Counted from the stretch's first letter, positions 42,157 to 50,373 are shown. The stretch is 64,000 nucleotides of DNA from Flavobacteriales bacterium (GCA_016700415.1 CP065018.1:3292001-3356000), one strand, 5' to 3'. Notes: generated by a model from the letters alone, not told the origin. A program made the numbers and translations.

Positions 42157-42597
42157 TCAGAAAGGAAGGTCATCATCATCGGCGCCCGGGTCGGCCGTTA
42201 CAGGGGCGGACTGCGTCGCCTGTGCGGGACGTGGTGCCGACGCTTGTGGCGGGCCGTCATAGGAGGGCTTACTGTCCAACATCGTGAGGTTATCCGCCAT
42301 GATCTCGGTGGTGTAGCGCTCGATGCCGTCCTTCTCCCATTTGCGGGTGCGCAGCTTGCCTTCCACGTAGACCTTGCTGCCCTTCTTCACGTATTTCTCC
42401 ACCACTTCGGCCAAGCCGCGCCACACCACCACGCGGTGCCATTCGGTCTGCTCGCGCTTTTCGCCGGTCTGGCGGTCCTTGTAAGTCTCGCTGGTGGCGA
42501 GGTTGAAGTTGGCCACGGTCACATCATTCTGGAGGTGCCGCACTTCAGGGTCGGCGCCGAGGTTGCCGATCAGGATCACTTTGTTCACGCCGCTCAT
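42157..42597 (-). CDS. ssb: Single-stranded DNA-binding protein
   Basis: The 146-residue OB-fold protein binds and protects single-stranded DNA and recruits repair and replication enzymes. The OB core begins MSGVNKVILIGNLGADPEVR and contains TEWHRVVVWRGLAEVVEKYVKKG and YVEGKLRTRKW; the linker is Pro/Ala/Gln-rich; the tail ends DDDDLPF, the acidic tip that binds partner proteins. It is upstream of gldE on the same strand (75-base gap). Confidence 0.97.
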   Translation of the reverse strand: MSGVNKVILIGNLGADPEVRHLQNDVTVANFNLATSETYKDRQTGEKREQTEWHRVVVWRGLAEVVEKYVKKGSKVYVEGKLRTRKWEKDGIERYTTEIMADNLTMLDSKPSYDGPPQASAPRPAQATQSAPVTADPGADDDDLPF

Positions 42598-42661
42598 TGC
42601 TTGGGTAGTTGGGTTTGCGAAGATAGGGACCGCTTAGTGGAATGATCGCGGAAACCAGGCC

Positions 42662-44158
42662 CTACTCGCAGATCACCTTCACCACGCCAAGCGTTCCCTT
42701 CTTTCCCAATACCTCCACCATGTACAGCCCGGCTGGCAATCCCTCCCGCTCCAGGGTGTAGGTAGGACCGACCTGCCCGACCGCAGATCGCCGGACCATA
42801 CGGCCCAAGGCATCGCGCCAGATCACACGTTCCGGGCGGGCGGTGCCGTTGAACACCAAGGCTGCACGGTCGATCATGGGATTTGGTCGTAGACCGATCG
42901 CCACAATAGTGTGGGCCTCACATATTCCTGTGGCCAGGGGGGCGCTGTCTAAGTAACGCTTACAAGGAGAGGGAAAGCCGCCCATAACCTTGCTCTGCGG
43001 GTATTGGTAGTTGCCAAAGCCGCCCAGAGGAAGGAATTCCCGTTCCAATAATTGAGTTTGGTAGCCCGGGTTCGGGGGGTACCAAGGGTGGGCAAGAAGA
43101 AAGCCAAAGGCGTCCACGGTGAAGTTGGAGCCGTAGCGGCTGTCATAAGAATTTGGCTGGGTTGGTCCAAAGCCGGTAAATGTTGCTGACTGGCTCCATA
43201 AGCTGTCCGGTGGGGTGGCGGTCAGGTCGAGCTGCACAATACCCTCGTCCACGAACGGTTCTACAGTGTCCAATAGATTGATATAAAGAAATTGACCTGA
43301 GTTGTCGAAATTCAGCCCCTTTGCCCGTGAATAAATGGCCGGGAAGGGGGTTCCATCATTGTCGATGCCTAAGGCCATCCCGATCTCGGTCCAGAATTGA
43401 ATCACGCCGGTGCCTGTGTCGAAGTTGAAGAGTTCGATCTTGCTGGTATCAATTGACACGTCATTCTTGACGACTCCAAGCCGGTCCCCTTGAAGCGAGA
43501 AGGTCATCTGGCCCCTTCGATCCAAATTGTCCTTTGGGAAAGTAGAGGGCAGATAGGTGGTGCCGACCTGAGAGGTCACGGGATCAGGATCAAGCCCTGT
43601 TCCCGACAAATGGAATGCGTGAAAGGCATCATCATCGTCCGTGTGCAGCACCACCCAATACCCGGTTCCGGTCGCGTCCATGGTGGCACTGATCTTTGCG
43701 GTCGTATGTTCCATGAACCAAGTGGTACCGTTCCCGATCACGGCCCCCGCACCGGAGTTCGCACCCATATCAACTTCTACGAATCCAGCCCGCGCGCTGG
43801 GCGGTAGCTCATTGATGAAGACGGCATAATGGTCGATCGATCCCGGCACGGGCAGGATCAAGTAGTTGCCAGCCGGAACATTCCACGCCAAGTCGTTCAC
43901 CGAACCTCCTTGAACGGTTTCGAAGATGGCGTTACGGATGCCGAAGTCATCGGCAAGCAGCAAAAACTGCCCGGCCGTGTCGCTGATGCAGGCGTTGCGC
44001 TGGGACACCGTATCGGGCATCAGTTCCGAGATCACGGTTTCGGGACCGATGTTGAGCCACACGCCACTTCCGAACACCAAGTTGGAATTGCGAAGTTGGG
44101 CTTGGCCTGTTCCGCCTAAGCCGATCAAGAAAGTCACCAACAGGATTTTACGATACAT
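42662..44158 (-). CDS. Secreted protein with type IX secretion sorting domain
   Basis: The 498-residue protein starts at ATG 44158 (MYRKILLVTFLIGLGGTGQAQ), a clean signal peptide; the longer reading to 44269 is rejected. The central 400 residues have a WD40/propeller-like flavour (repeated phrases such as GQFLLLADDFG, GQFLYINLLD and GYWVVLHTDDDDAFHAF), probably a surface beta-propeller. The last about 75 residues form a T9SS type A sorting domain: GLRPNPMIDRAALVF, then VIWRDALGRMVRR, LPAGLYMVEV and a final GVVKVICE. T9SS exports the protein across the outer membrane and removes or anchors this domain. It sits between ssb and mutY, which are usually neighbours. Confidence 0.88.
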   Translation of the reverse strand: MYRKILLVTFLIGLGGTGQAQLRNSNLVFGSGVWLNIGPETVISELMPDTVSQRNACISDTAGQFLLLADDFGIRNAIFETVQGGSVNDLAWNVPAGNYLILPVPGSIDHYAVFINELPPSARAGFVEVDMGANSGAGAVIGNGTTWFMEHTTAKISATMDATGTGYWVVLHTDDDDAFHAFHLSGTGLDPDPVTSQVGTTYLPSTFPKDNLDRRGQMTFSLQGDRLGVVKNDVSIDTSKIELFNFDTGTGVIQFWTEIGMALGIDNDGTPFPAIYSRAKGLNFDNSGQFLYINLLDTVEPFVDEGIVQLDLTATPPDSLWSQSATFTGFGPTQPNSYDSRYGSNFTVDAFGFLLAHPWYPPNPGYQTQLLEREFLPLGGFGNYQYPQSKVMGGFPSPCKRYLDSAPLATGICEAHTIVAIGLRPNPMIDRAALVFNGTARPERVIWRDALGRMVRRSAVGQVGPTYTLEREGLPAGLYMVEVLGKKGTLGVVKVICE

Positions 44159-44283
44159 GGTTTGCCCTTGTGATTTTCGGATGGAATGGCTGAAGGTACA
44201 GAATTGTGCCTCTTTTACACAACGGTGGTCGGAATCTGACGGCTTGCTTTTGTCGTTCGACCAGCTCAATTCCAGATCTGTTT

Positions 44284-45341
44284 TTATTCAGGGTTCTGTT
44301 CCTTCGCCATCCACCGCTCGATCAATCGAGGCACCGCCAGCCCGTCCATTTCCTTCAACGGAACACGTTCCCAATCTTCCGGCGGCGCGAATGCCTTCGG
44401 CGGAGCCACGGTCCAAAAAACAGCATGGATCACCTGATGGCTCAGCACATGCCGGGCGGCTTCACTACTGTCGGTTCTGGTCCATCCCTGCCCGAAGTTC
44501 TTGCGCAGCGCCGTTTCCAACGAGCGTTTTGTCAGTGGCTTTTCGCTTTCGAGCAGCGGAAGCTCATACAACCCGGTCCAGATGTCCTTGCCATTGCGCT
44601 GCCGCATGTGATCCCGTTCCCTGCGGCGATGTGCAGGTAGTTGAAGAAGCGGTTTCGGGTCTTCGTCTTACCCTGCTTCACCGGAAGCGATGCAATGGTT
44701 CCCGTGGCAAAGGCGACGCACTGCGCCTGTAGCGGGCAATGCATGCAGTCCGGGCTTTTGGGCGTGCAGACCGTGGCCCCCAGTTCCATCACCGCTTGGT
44801 TGTGGTCGCCGGGATGCTTCGCGTCTAACAGTTCCGTGGCCAATTCCTTGAACTGTTTTCGCCCGGCGGTGCTGTCAATTGGTGTGTCGATGCCAAAGGA
44901 GCGGGCCAGCACGCGGAACACGTTGCCATCGACCACGGCTTCGGGCCGGTGGAAGCAGATGGAAGCGATCGCTGCCGCAGTGTAGTCGCCCACGCCTTTC
45001 AGCTTCAGCAGGCCCTCATGGTTGTCGGGGAATTTTCCGCCGTGTTCTTCCATCACCTGCCGGGCGGCCTTCAGCAGGTTGCGGGCGCGGCTGTAGTAGC
45101 CCAAGCCTTGCCACACCTTCAGCACCTCGTTCTCATGCGCGGCGGCCAACTTCGCCACGGTTGGCCAGCGCTCGGTGAAGCGCAAATAGTAGCCAAGCCC
45201 TTGGTCCACGCGCGTTTGCTGGAGCATCACCTCGCTGAGCCAGATGAGGTACGGGTCCTTCGTCCCCCGCCAAGGCAGGGGGCGGTGGTTTTCCCGGTAC
45301 CACGGCAGAAGGAGCTTTGAAAACCACGAACGACTTGACAT
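44284..45341 (-). pseudogene. mutY: A/G-specific adenine glycosylase MutY, frameshifted
   Basis: MutY removes adenine mispaired with 8-oxoguanine. Bases 45341-44532 encode 269 residues, correct up to about residue 244: catalytic E37 (SEVMLQQT), helix-hairpin-helix LKGVGDYTAAAI, D138 (VVDGNVF), and iron-sulphur cysteines C192, C199, C202 and C208 in the MutY spacing. The frame then turns nonsensical. The genuine C-terminal NUDIX-like domain (DHMRQRNGKDIWTGLYELP and on) continues in another frame from about 44612 to 44284. One extra C in the CCC run at 44613-44615 (G on the coding strand) restores a single protein. This is either a true frameshift or a homopolymer sequencing error. Confidence 0.88.
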
Positions 45342-45378
45342 CCAGTGACAAAGATGCGGTGCGGATCGAAAAGAGCGT

Positions 45379-45386
45379 TATCTTCG
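45379..45386 (+). promoter_or_regulatory. Probable -7 element for the HU operon
   Basis: TATCTTCG followed by CAGCCCG, 24 bases before the HU ATG. It has the same extended downstream bases as the tRNA-Gly promoter (GCAGCCC). Confidence 0.5.
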
Positions 45387-45410
45387 CAGCCCGAAAAAAG
45401 GAAGGACCGA

Positions 45411-45704
45411 ATGACGAAGGCGGAACTGGTGGCATCCATAAGCGGTAAGACAGGCATCGAGCGCGAGGTGGTGCTCAATACCATCGAGGCGTTCATGGAC
45501 CAGGTGAAGAACACCTTGGAAGGCGGTGAGGACGTGCACCTGCGCGGCTTCGGCAGCTTTCTGGTGAAGCACCGCGCACAGAAGACCGGGCGCATCCTGA
45601 AGAACAACACCACCATCATCATCCCTGCCCACGACATCCCCTTCTTCAAGCCGGCGGACGTCTTCGTGGACAAGGTAAAGAACCGCGTCAAGCAGCCTGC
45701 CTAA
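45411..45704 (+). CDS. HU/IHF-family DNA-binding protein
   Basis: The 97-residue nucleoid protein bends DNA as a dimer. It starts at ATG 45411 (MTKAELVASISGKTG); the further 22 upstream residues lie over the promoter box and are rejected. The beta-arm carries LRGFGSFLVKHRAQKTGR, the standard HU signature, followed by the IPAHDIPFFKPA arm. It heads the plus-strand cluster HU, TPR, COX24-like, rng, divergent from mutY. It overlaps the next ATG by one base (TAATG). Confidence 0.95.
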   Translation: MTKAELVASISGKTGIEREVVLNTIEAFMDQVKNTLEGGEDVHLRGFGSFLVKHRAQKTGRILKNNTTIIIPAHDIPFFKPADVFVDKVKNRVKQPA

Positions 45705-46270
45705 TGGGATTGAAGCGCAACCATTGGCTAATGATCGTTGCCGCCGCACTGGTGGTGGCGCTTCTCGCCATGGCCCCGCGCACACCTTCCGAAGCTGCCG
45801 CCAAGAATGCCGCCGACGCCACCAGTGCCCGTGTGAGCGAGGACCCCAACAGCGGTTCCACCCCCACCGCTGACGGCCCGCGCGAAGCGATGACCAGCAA
45901 GAACCCCAAGGTCTCCGCCATCCTCAGCGAACTGGCCGCAGGCAAGCCGCCCATGCAGACAATCCTGAAGCTGAAAGCGCTGGCCGACGAGGAGCCGGAC
46001 AACGTGGAGGCGCAGTACCATCTGGGCCTCTTCAGCTGGCAGACCGGCCAGTACGACAAGGCCATGGAGCGCTTCCGGAAGACCATCGAGCTGGACGGCA
46101 AAGAGTATCCGGACGCCTATGCCTACTTAGGCCAGGCCTACGCCTCATTAGACAGCACCGACAAGGCCCTCGCGGCTTTGGAGACCTACAAGACTTTAGT
46201 GACCGATACCGCCCTGATCAACGGGGCCGACCGGTTCATCGCCGATATCAAGAACAAGCACCAACACTGA
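45704..46270 (+). CDS. Membrane-anchored TPR protein
   Basis: The 188-residue protein has an N-terminal hydrophobic segment (residues 8-23, WLMIVAAALVVALLAMAP), a low-complexity Ala/Ser linker and about three tetratricopeptide repeats (VEAQYHLGLFSWQTGQYDKAMERFRKTI, shown as AQYHLGLFSWQTGQYDKAM; then AYAYLGQAYASLDSTDKALAAL). Its position between HU and rng is typical of Bacteroidota genomes, where this TPR protein is common but uncharacterised. It is translationally coupled to HU. Confidence 0.85.
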   Translation: MGLKRNHWLMIVAAALVVALLAMAPRTPSEAAAKNAADATSARVSEDPNSGSTPTADGPREAMTSKNPKVSAILSELAAGKPPMQTILKLKALADEEPDNVEAQYHLGLFSWQTGQYDKAMERFRKTIELDGKEYPDAYAYLGQAYASLDSTDKALAALETYKTLVTDTALINGADRFIADIKNKHQH

Positions 46271-46276
46271 GCACAT

Positions 46277-46372
46277 ATGCCCTGCGGTAAGAAAAGGAAG
46301 CGACATAAGATGTCCACCCACAAGCGGAAGAAGCGCTTGCGCAAGAACCGTCACAAGAAGAAGAACCGGTAG
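46277..46372 (+). CDS. AURKAIP1/COX24-domain small basic protein
   Basis: This 31-residue gene, easily missed because of its size, encodes a product of almost only Lys, Arg and His: it begins MPCGKKRKRHKMSTHKRKK and ends RHKKKNR. It matches the short Bacteroidota proteins assigned to the AURKAIP1/COX24 C-terminal family, whose mitochondrial and bacterial members are small-subunit ribosomal proteins. It starts six bases after the TPR stop. The position just before rng (RNase G, an rRNA maturase) fits a ribosome role, which is inference. Confidence 0.85.
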   Translation: MPCGKKRKRHKMSTHKRKKRLRKNRHKKKNR

Positions 46373-46472
46373 GCGTTGACGCCCGGCATGGCCCCGTTCC
46401 GCATTTGGCGGGACGCGGTCCGCCGTTCGGGCATTTTGCGCCAAGAGGCGCGCAACCTTACCCCTTTTTCCC

Positions 46473-48023
46473 GTGAGCGTAGATCTGATCATCCGCTCCC
46501 AAGGGAGCGAAGTAGCCATCGCCGTCCTGCGCGACAAGCTCCTCATGGAGCTTCACCGCGAGCGGACGGAGCGGGGCTTTGCCGTAGGCGACATTTACTT
46601 GGCCAAGGTGCGCAAAGTGGCCCCCGGCCTCAACGCGGCCTTCGTGGACGTTGGGCACGAGAAGGACGCTTTCCTGCACTACTTCGACCTCGGCCCGCAG
46701 TACCGCAACAGCTATAAGTTCGCCAAGGGCGCCGTCAGTGGTACGGTGAAGACCTCCCTGCTGGAAGGTTGGAAACCCGAAGTGGACATCACCAAGGACG
46801 GCAAACTGTCCGAAGTGCTCAGCGCCAGCCAGAGCATCCTGGTGCAGATAGCAAAGGAGCCGATCAGCACCAAGGGCCCGCGCCTTACCGCGGAAGTGAC
46901 CCTCGCAGGGCGCTACATGGTGCTGGTGCCTTTCATCAACAAGGTCAGCATCAGCAGCCGCCTTACCGACGAGACCGAGCGCAAGCGCCTCAAGGCCCTG
47001 ATGCAGGCCATCCGCCCGAAGAATTTCGGCATTATCATCCGCACCAACGCGGAAGGCAAGGCCACCGAGGACCTCGAGGCCGACCTGAAGACATTGATGC
47101 AGCGCTGGGACGAGATGTTCCGCAACCTGCACAATGCCATACCGCCCAAGAAGGTGCTCGGTGAGATCGACCGCACCAGCGCCGTCCTCCGCGACGTGCT
47201 CAACAAGGACTTCACCAGTATTATCGTGGACGACGAGCTGCTCTACGAGGAAGTGAAGGACACCATCGAGCGCACCGCACCGGAGAAGAAGGACATCGTA
47301 AAGCACTACAAGGGCAAGCTCGACATCTTCGACAACTACGGCATCAACAAGCAGATCAAGCAGGCTTTCGGCAGGCAGGTGATGCTGCCCAGCGGCGGCT
47401 ACCTCATCGTGGAGAAGACCGAGGCCATGCACGTGGTGGACGTCAACAGTGGCAGCCGCAAAGGCGGGCGCAACACCCAGGAGGTCAACGCGCTGGAGAT
47501 CAACGTGGAAGCGGCACGCGAGATCGCACGCCTGCTGCGCCTGCGCGATATGGGCGGCATCATCTGCGTGGACTTCATCGACCTTTATGAGGCCGATAAC
47601 CGCCGCACGCTCCACAAGGAATTGAAGGACGCCATGGCCGACGACAAGGCCAAACACAACGTACTTCCGCCGAGCAAATTCGGGGTGATCGAAATGACGC
47701 GCCAACGCGTGCGCCCCGAGACCGAGATCGACACCAGCGAGAGCTGCCCCACCTGCGGCGGCACCGGCGAGGTGAGCGCACCCGTGCTCATCATCGACGA
47801 GATCGAGAACGGCCTCAACTACCTGATCTCGGAAAAGGACATGAGCGGCGTGAGCCTTCATGTGCATCCGTTCGTTGCGGCCTACTTCACCAAGGGCCTG
47901 CCCAGCATCCAACAAAAGTGGTGGTGGCGTTGGAAGAAATGGGTGAAGGTGGTGCCACAGGGCTCCAGCCGCTACCTCGAGTTCCACGTCTTTGACGGCG
48001 AGGGGAAGGAGGTGGCTGTTTGA
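46473..48023 (+). CDS. rng: Ribonuclease E/G family endoribonuclease
   Basis: The 516-residue RNase G-type enzyme acts in 16S rRNA 5' maturation and mRNA decay. An S1 domain (about 35-125, GDIYLAKVRKVAPGLNAAFVDVG) is followed by the 5'-sensor region, then the DNase I-like catalytic part with HVVDVNSGS and GGIICVDFIDL supplying the two Mg-binding Asp residues. The zinc-link CPTCGGTG comes next, then a short C-terminal domain. There is no long RNase E scaffold tail. The start is GTG 46473 (SVDLIIRSQGSEVAIAVL), the usual N terminus. Neighbours HU, TPR and COX24-like upstream are conserved. Confidence 0.95.
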   Translation: MSVDLIIRSQGSEVAIAVLRDKLLMELHRERTERGFAVGDIYLAKVRKVAPGLNAAFVDVGHEKDAFLHYFDLGPQYRNSYKFAKGAVSGTVKTSLLEGWKPEVDITKDGKLSEVLSASQSILVQIAKEPISTKGPRLTAEVTLAGRYMVLVPFINKVSISSRLTDETERKRLKALMQAIRPKNFGIIIRTNAEGKATEDLEADLKTLMQRWDEMFRNLHNAIPPKKVLGEIDRTSAVLRDVLNKDFTSIIVDDELLYEEVKDTIERTAPEKKDIVKHYKGKLDIFDNYGINKQIKQAFGRQVMLPSGGYLIVEKTEAMHVVDVNSGSRKGGRNTQEVNALEINVEAAREIARLLRLRDMGGIICVDFIDLYEADNRRTLHKELKDAMADDKAKHNVLPPSKFGVIEMTRQRVRPETEIDTSESCPTCGGTGEVSAPVLIIDEIENGLNYLISEKDMSGVSLHVHPFVAAYFTKGLPSIQQKWWWRWKKWVKVVPQGSSRYLEFHVFDGEGKEVAV

Positions 48024-48040
48024 TCTTCTTTGAACTCAAT

Positions 48041-48127
48041 CTTCAAGCCATAAGCTGCAAGCCACAAGCTTGGGTTCGTGCTGTTAGACCTCCGGTGGGT
48101 AAGCTTGTGGCTTGAAGCTAGCGGCAT
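48041..48127. repeat. Inverted heptamer element (CAAGCxx) before recX
   Basis: Left arm TTCAAGC, CATAAGC, TGCAAGC, CACAAGC, TT (48042-48071) and right arm (from 48101) read inverted as CACAAGC and TTCAAGC units. The interior is about 30 bp. The right arm runs up to the recX ATG, whose CATATG context is itself repeat-like, so the recX leader is repeat-derived. Confidence 0.75.
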
Positions 48128-48607
48128 ATGGCTGACCATCAATTCTCCGAACCCGAACTCTTGGCCAAAGCCCGCGCCTATTGCGCCCGCCAAGAGCGTT
48201 GCCAGCAGGAAGTGCGGGACAAGGCCTATTCGTGGGGTGGGCATCAAGAGCAGGTGGAACAGATCATCGCGCAGCTCATCGGTGAAGGTTTTTTGAACGA
48301 GGCCCGTTTCGCGGAGCACTACGCCGTGAGTAAAAGCAGGCAGAAGGGTTGGGGCCTACGGAAGATCGAACAGGCCTTGAAGGGGAAGCGTGTTTCGGAA
48401 GCCTGCATCACACTTGGCTTGAAGGCGATCGATGGCGAAGAGGCATCGGACCAGTTGCAAGTGGCCGCGGCCAAGCGCTGGGAAAAGCTGAAGCACGAGG
48501 AGCCGTTCATCCGGAAAGGAAAATTGGTCCGGCACTTTATGGGCAAGGGCTTTTCGGTGGATGAGATCGGGGCGGCGTTGGAGGCTTTGCGTTCCGAACG
48601 GGGTTGA
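48128..48607 (+). CDS. recX: Regulatory protein RecX
   Basis: RecX inhibits RecA filament extension. The 159-residue all-helical protein has the three tandem three-helix repeats: ARAYCARQERCQQEVRDKAYSWG, then QIIAQLIGEGFLNEARFAEHYAVSK with the family's G-F-x-N-E-x-R-F-A core, then GKLVRHFMGKGFSVDEIGAAL. Length is standard. recA is not in the window. The ATG lies at the edge of an inverted repeat. Confidence 0.92.
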   Translation: MADHQFSEPELLAKARAYCARQERCQQEVRDKAYSWGGHQEQVEQIIAQLIGEGFLNEARFAEHYAVSKSRQKGWGLRKIEQALKGKRVSEACITLGLKAIDGEEASDQLQVAAAKRWEKLKHEEPFIRKGKLVRHFMGKGFSVDEIGAALEALRSERG

Positions 48608-48638
48608 ATTCATCTTTTCCGAAGCGTTGCACGCGCAG

Positions 48639-48646
48639 TACCTTCG
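48639..48646 (+). promoter_or_regulatory. Probable -7 element for prfB
   Basis: TACCTTCG followed by CGGCCCG, 30 bases before the prfB ATG, matches the extended TAnnTTYGCRGCCC pattern of this window. Confidence 0.5.
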
Positions 48647-48676
48647 CGGCCCGAAAGAACCGGGCTTTCCCGCACC

Positions 48677-49777
48677 ATGATCACCATCGACAAGATCACC
48701 GACCTCGCCGAGCGTCTGGAAGCACTGAAGGGCTACTTGGAGATCGAGGACAAGCGGGGACGCATCCTGGAAGAGGAGAAGTACACCCTCGACCCGGATT
48801 TCTGGAACGACCAGAAGAAGGCGCAGGGGGTGATGCACAAGATCCGCGAGCTTAAGCGTTGGGTGGTGATGTACGAAAATGTGAAGCGTGAAGTGGACGA
48901 TGCGGGCGTGACCTACGAGTTCTTCAAGGCCAAGGAAGCGAGCGAGGACGAGCTGGAAATGCAGTTCAAAAAAGCGTCGGATGCCTTGGAGGAGCTGGAG
49001 TTCAAGAACATGCTCAGCGCCGAGGAAGACCCATTGAGCGCGGTGGTGCAGATCACCAGCGGCGCGGGCGGCACCGAGAGCAACGATTGGGCCCTGATGC
49101 TGCTGCGCATGTACCGCATGTACGCGGAGAAGAGCGGTTATCAAGTGAAGATCCTCGACTACCAGGACGGCGAAGCCGCAGGCATCAAGCAGGCCACCAT
49201 GGAAGTGGACGGCGAGTTCGCTTTTGGCATGTTGAAGAGCGAGAACGGCGTGCATCGCTTGGTGCGCATCAGCCCCTTCGATAGCCAGGCCCGGCGCCAC
49301 ACCAGCTTCGTCAGCGTGTACGTATTCCCCTTGGTGGACGAAAGCATCGACATCGACATCAATCCGGCGGACATCTCTTGGGACACTTTCCGCAGCGGCG
49401 GCGCAGGTGGCCAGAACGTGAACAAGGTGGAGACCGGCGTACGCCTGCGCCACGCGCCCACGGGCATCATCATCGAGAACACCGAGACGCGCAGCCAGTT
49501 GGACAACAAGACAAAGGCGCTGCAATTGCTGAAGAGCCAGCTCTACGAAGCCGAATTGGAGCGCCGAAGGAACAAACGCAGCGAGATCGAAGCGGGAAAG
49601 AAGAAGATCGAGTGGGGCAGCCAGATCCGCAACTACGTCCTTCAACCGTACAAGTTGGTGAAGGATGTGCGCACCAGCTACGAGACCAGCAGTGTGGATG
49701 ATGTGCTGAACGGCGAGATCGATGAATTCCTCAAAGCGTGGTTGATGCAGAACGGACAAAGCCAGAAAGTTGCTTGA
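48677..49777 (+). CDS. prfB: Peptide chain release factor 2
   Basis: RF2 terminates translation at UGA and UAA. The 366-residue protein carries the specificity tripeptide SPF (about 199, ISPFDSQARRHTSF) and the catalytic G244-G245-Q246 in SGGAGGQNVNK. SPF identifies RF2, not RF1 (PxT). Many bacteria require a +1 programmed frameshift at an early UGA in prfB; here the corresponding place reads KGYLEIED with no UGA, and the whole protein is in one frame, so that autoregulation is absent. A GTTGTCA repeat begins ten bases after the stop. Confidence 0.97.
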   Translation: MITIDKITDLAERLEALKGYLEIEDKRGRILEEEKYTLDPDFWNDQKKAQGVMHKIRELKRWVVMYENVKREVDDAGVTYEFFKAKEASEDELEMQFKKASDALEELEFKNMLSAEEDPLSAVVQITSGAGGTESNDWALMLLRMYRMYAEKSGYQVKILDYQDGEAAGIKQATMEVDGEFAFGMLKSENGVHRLVRISPFDSQARRHTSFVSVYVFPLVDESIDIDINPADISWDTFRSGGAGGQNVNKVETGVRLRHAPTGIIIENTETRSQLDNKTKALQLLKSQLYEAELERRRNKRSEIEAGKKKIEWGSQIRNYVLQPYKLVKDVRTSYETSSVDDVLNGEIDEFLKAWLMQNGQSQKVA

Positions 49778-49787
49778 CGGAATGGTG

Positions 49788-49984
49788 CAGTTGTCAGTTG
49801 TTCGTTGTCAGTTGTCAGGCGTAGCCACATTGGCAGTTCTGAGTCGGGAATTCTGAAGTCGTGAGTCATGGGTCGGCAGCCGTCCAATCACCAATCACCA
49901 TTCGCCAATCACCATTCGCCAATCACGGATAACCTCAGATCCGCGTAAATCCGCTCTTTCAGCTTCATCTGCGTTCCATCCATC
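49788..49984. repeat. Four-module composite repeat between prfB and the arsC-like gene
   Basis: In order: a 32-bp GTTGTCA unit (49788-49819); a GAGTCGGG/AAGTCGTGAGTC module (about 49840-49870); six exact heptamers CCAATCA/CCATTCG (49884-49925); and the block TCAGATCCGCG with CCGCTCTTTCAGC and ATCTGCGTTCCATCC (49935-49984). The last three modules occur in the same order before def. No gene is visible. Confidence 0.85.
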
Positions 49985-49988
49985 CACC

Positions 49989-50339
49989 ATGTCTGACTGG
50001 ACCATCTACCACAATCCCCGCTGCTCCAAGAGCCGTGAAGCGCTCGCCCTGCTGAAGGACAACGGCATCACCCCCAAAGTGGTGGAATACCTTAAGGACA
50101 CGCCGACGCGAAAGGAGCTGGAACTGCTGGTGATGCAGCTCGGCCTTCCGGCGGTGGATCTGGTGCGCAAGGGCGAAGCGCTTTTCAAGGAAAAGTACAA
50201 GGGCCTTGAGTTGAATGAACACGAGTGGATCCGTGTTATGCACGAAAACCCCGTGCTGATGGAACGGCCCGTAGTGGTAAAAGGACACAAGGCCGTTATT
50301 GGAAGGCCAATGGGAAACGTAGAGGAACTCATCAAGTAA
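49989..50339 (+). CDS. ArsC-family reductase-like protein
   Basis: The 116-residue thioredoxin-fold protein of the ArsC/Spx/YffB family opens with TIYHNPRCSKSREALALLKDNG, which has the catalytic Cys (residue 12) in the NPxCSKSR context of glutaredoxin-dependent arsenate reductases. It also carries the later ERPVVVKGHKAVIGRP, whose Arg residues bind arsenate. Residues fit true ArsC better than YffB or Spx. No arsB, acr3 or arsR is nearby, so a role in arsenate resistance is only presumed. It starts five bases after the composite repeat. Confidence 0.85.
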   Translation: MSDWTIYHNPRCSKSREALALLKDNGITPKVVEYLKDTPTRKELELLVMQLGLPAVDLVRKGEALFKEKYKGLELNEHEWIRVMHENPVLMERPVVVKGHKAVIGRPMGNVEELIK

Positions 50340-50373
50340 AGACGGGAGATTTATCGCCCCAACAGAAAAAACC

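Noticed and set aside
44605..44620. Programmed frameshift in mutY
   Set aside because: No slippery heptamer or stimulatory structure is evident; a single missing base in a homopolymer is simpler. The same reasoning applies to the amidohydrolase at 61263.
46458..47987. 509-codon minus-strand frame opposite rng
   Set aside because: The plus strand encodes RNase G with all catalytic motifs; the antisense frame is low-complexity and His-rich.
49884..49925. CRISPR array
   Set aside because: Units are 7 bp, contiguous and without spacers; no cas genes in the window. The same applies to all other short arrays.
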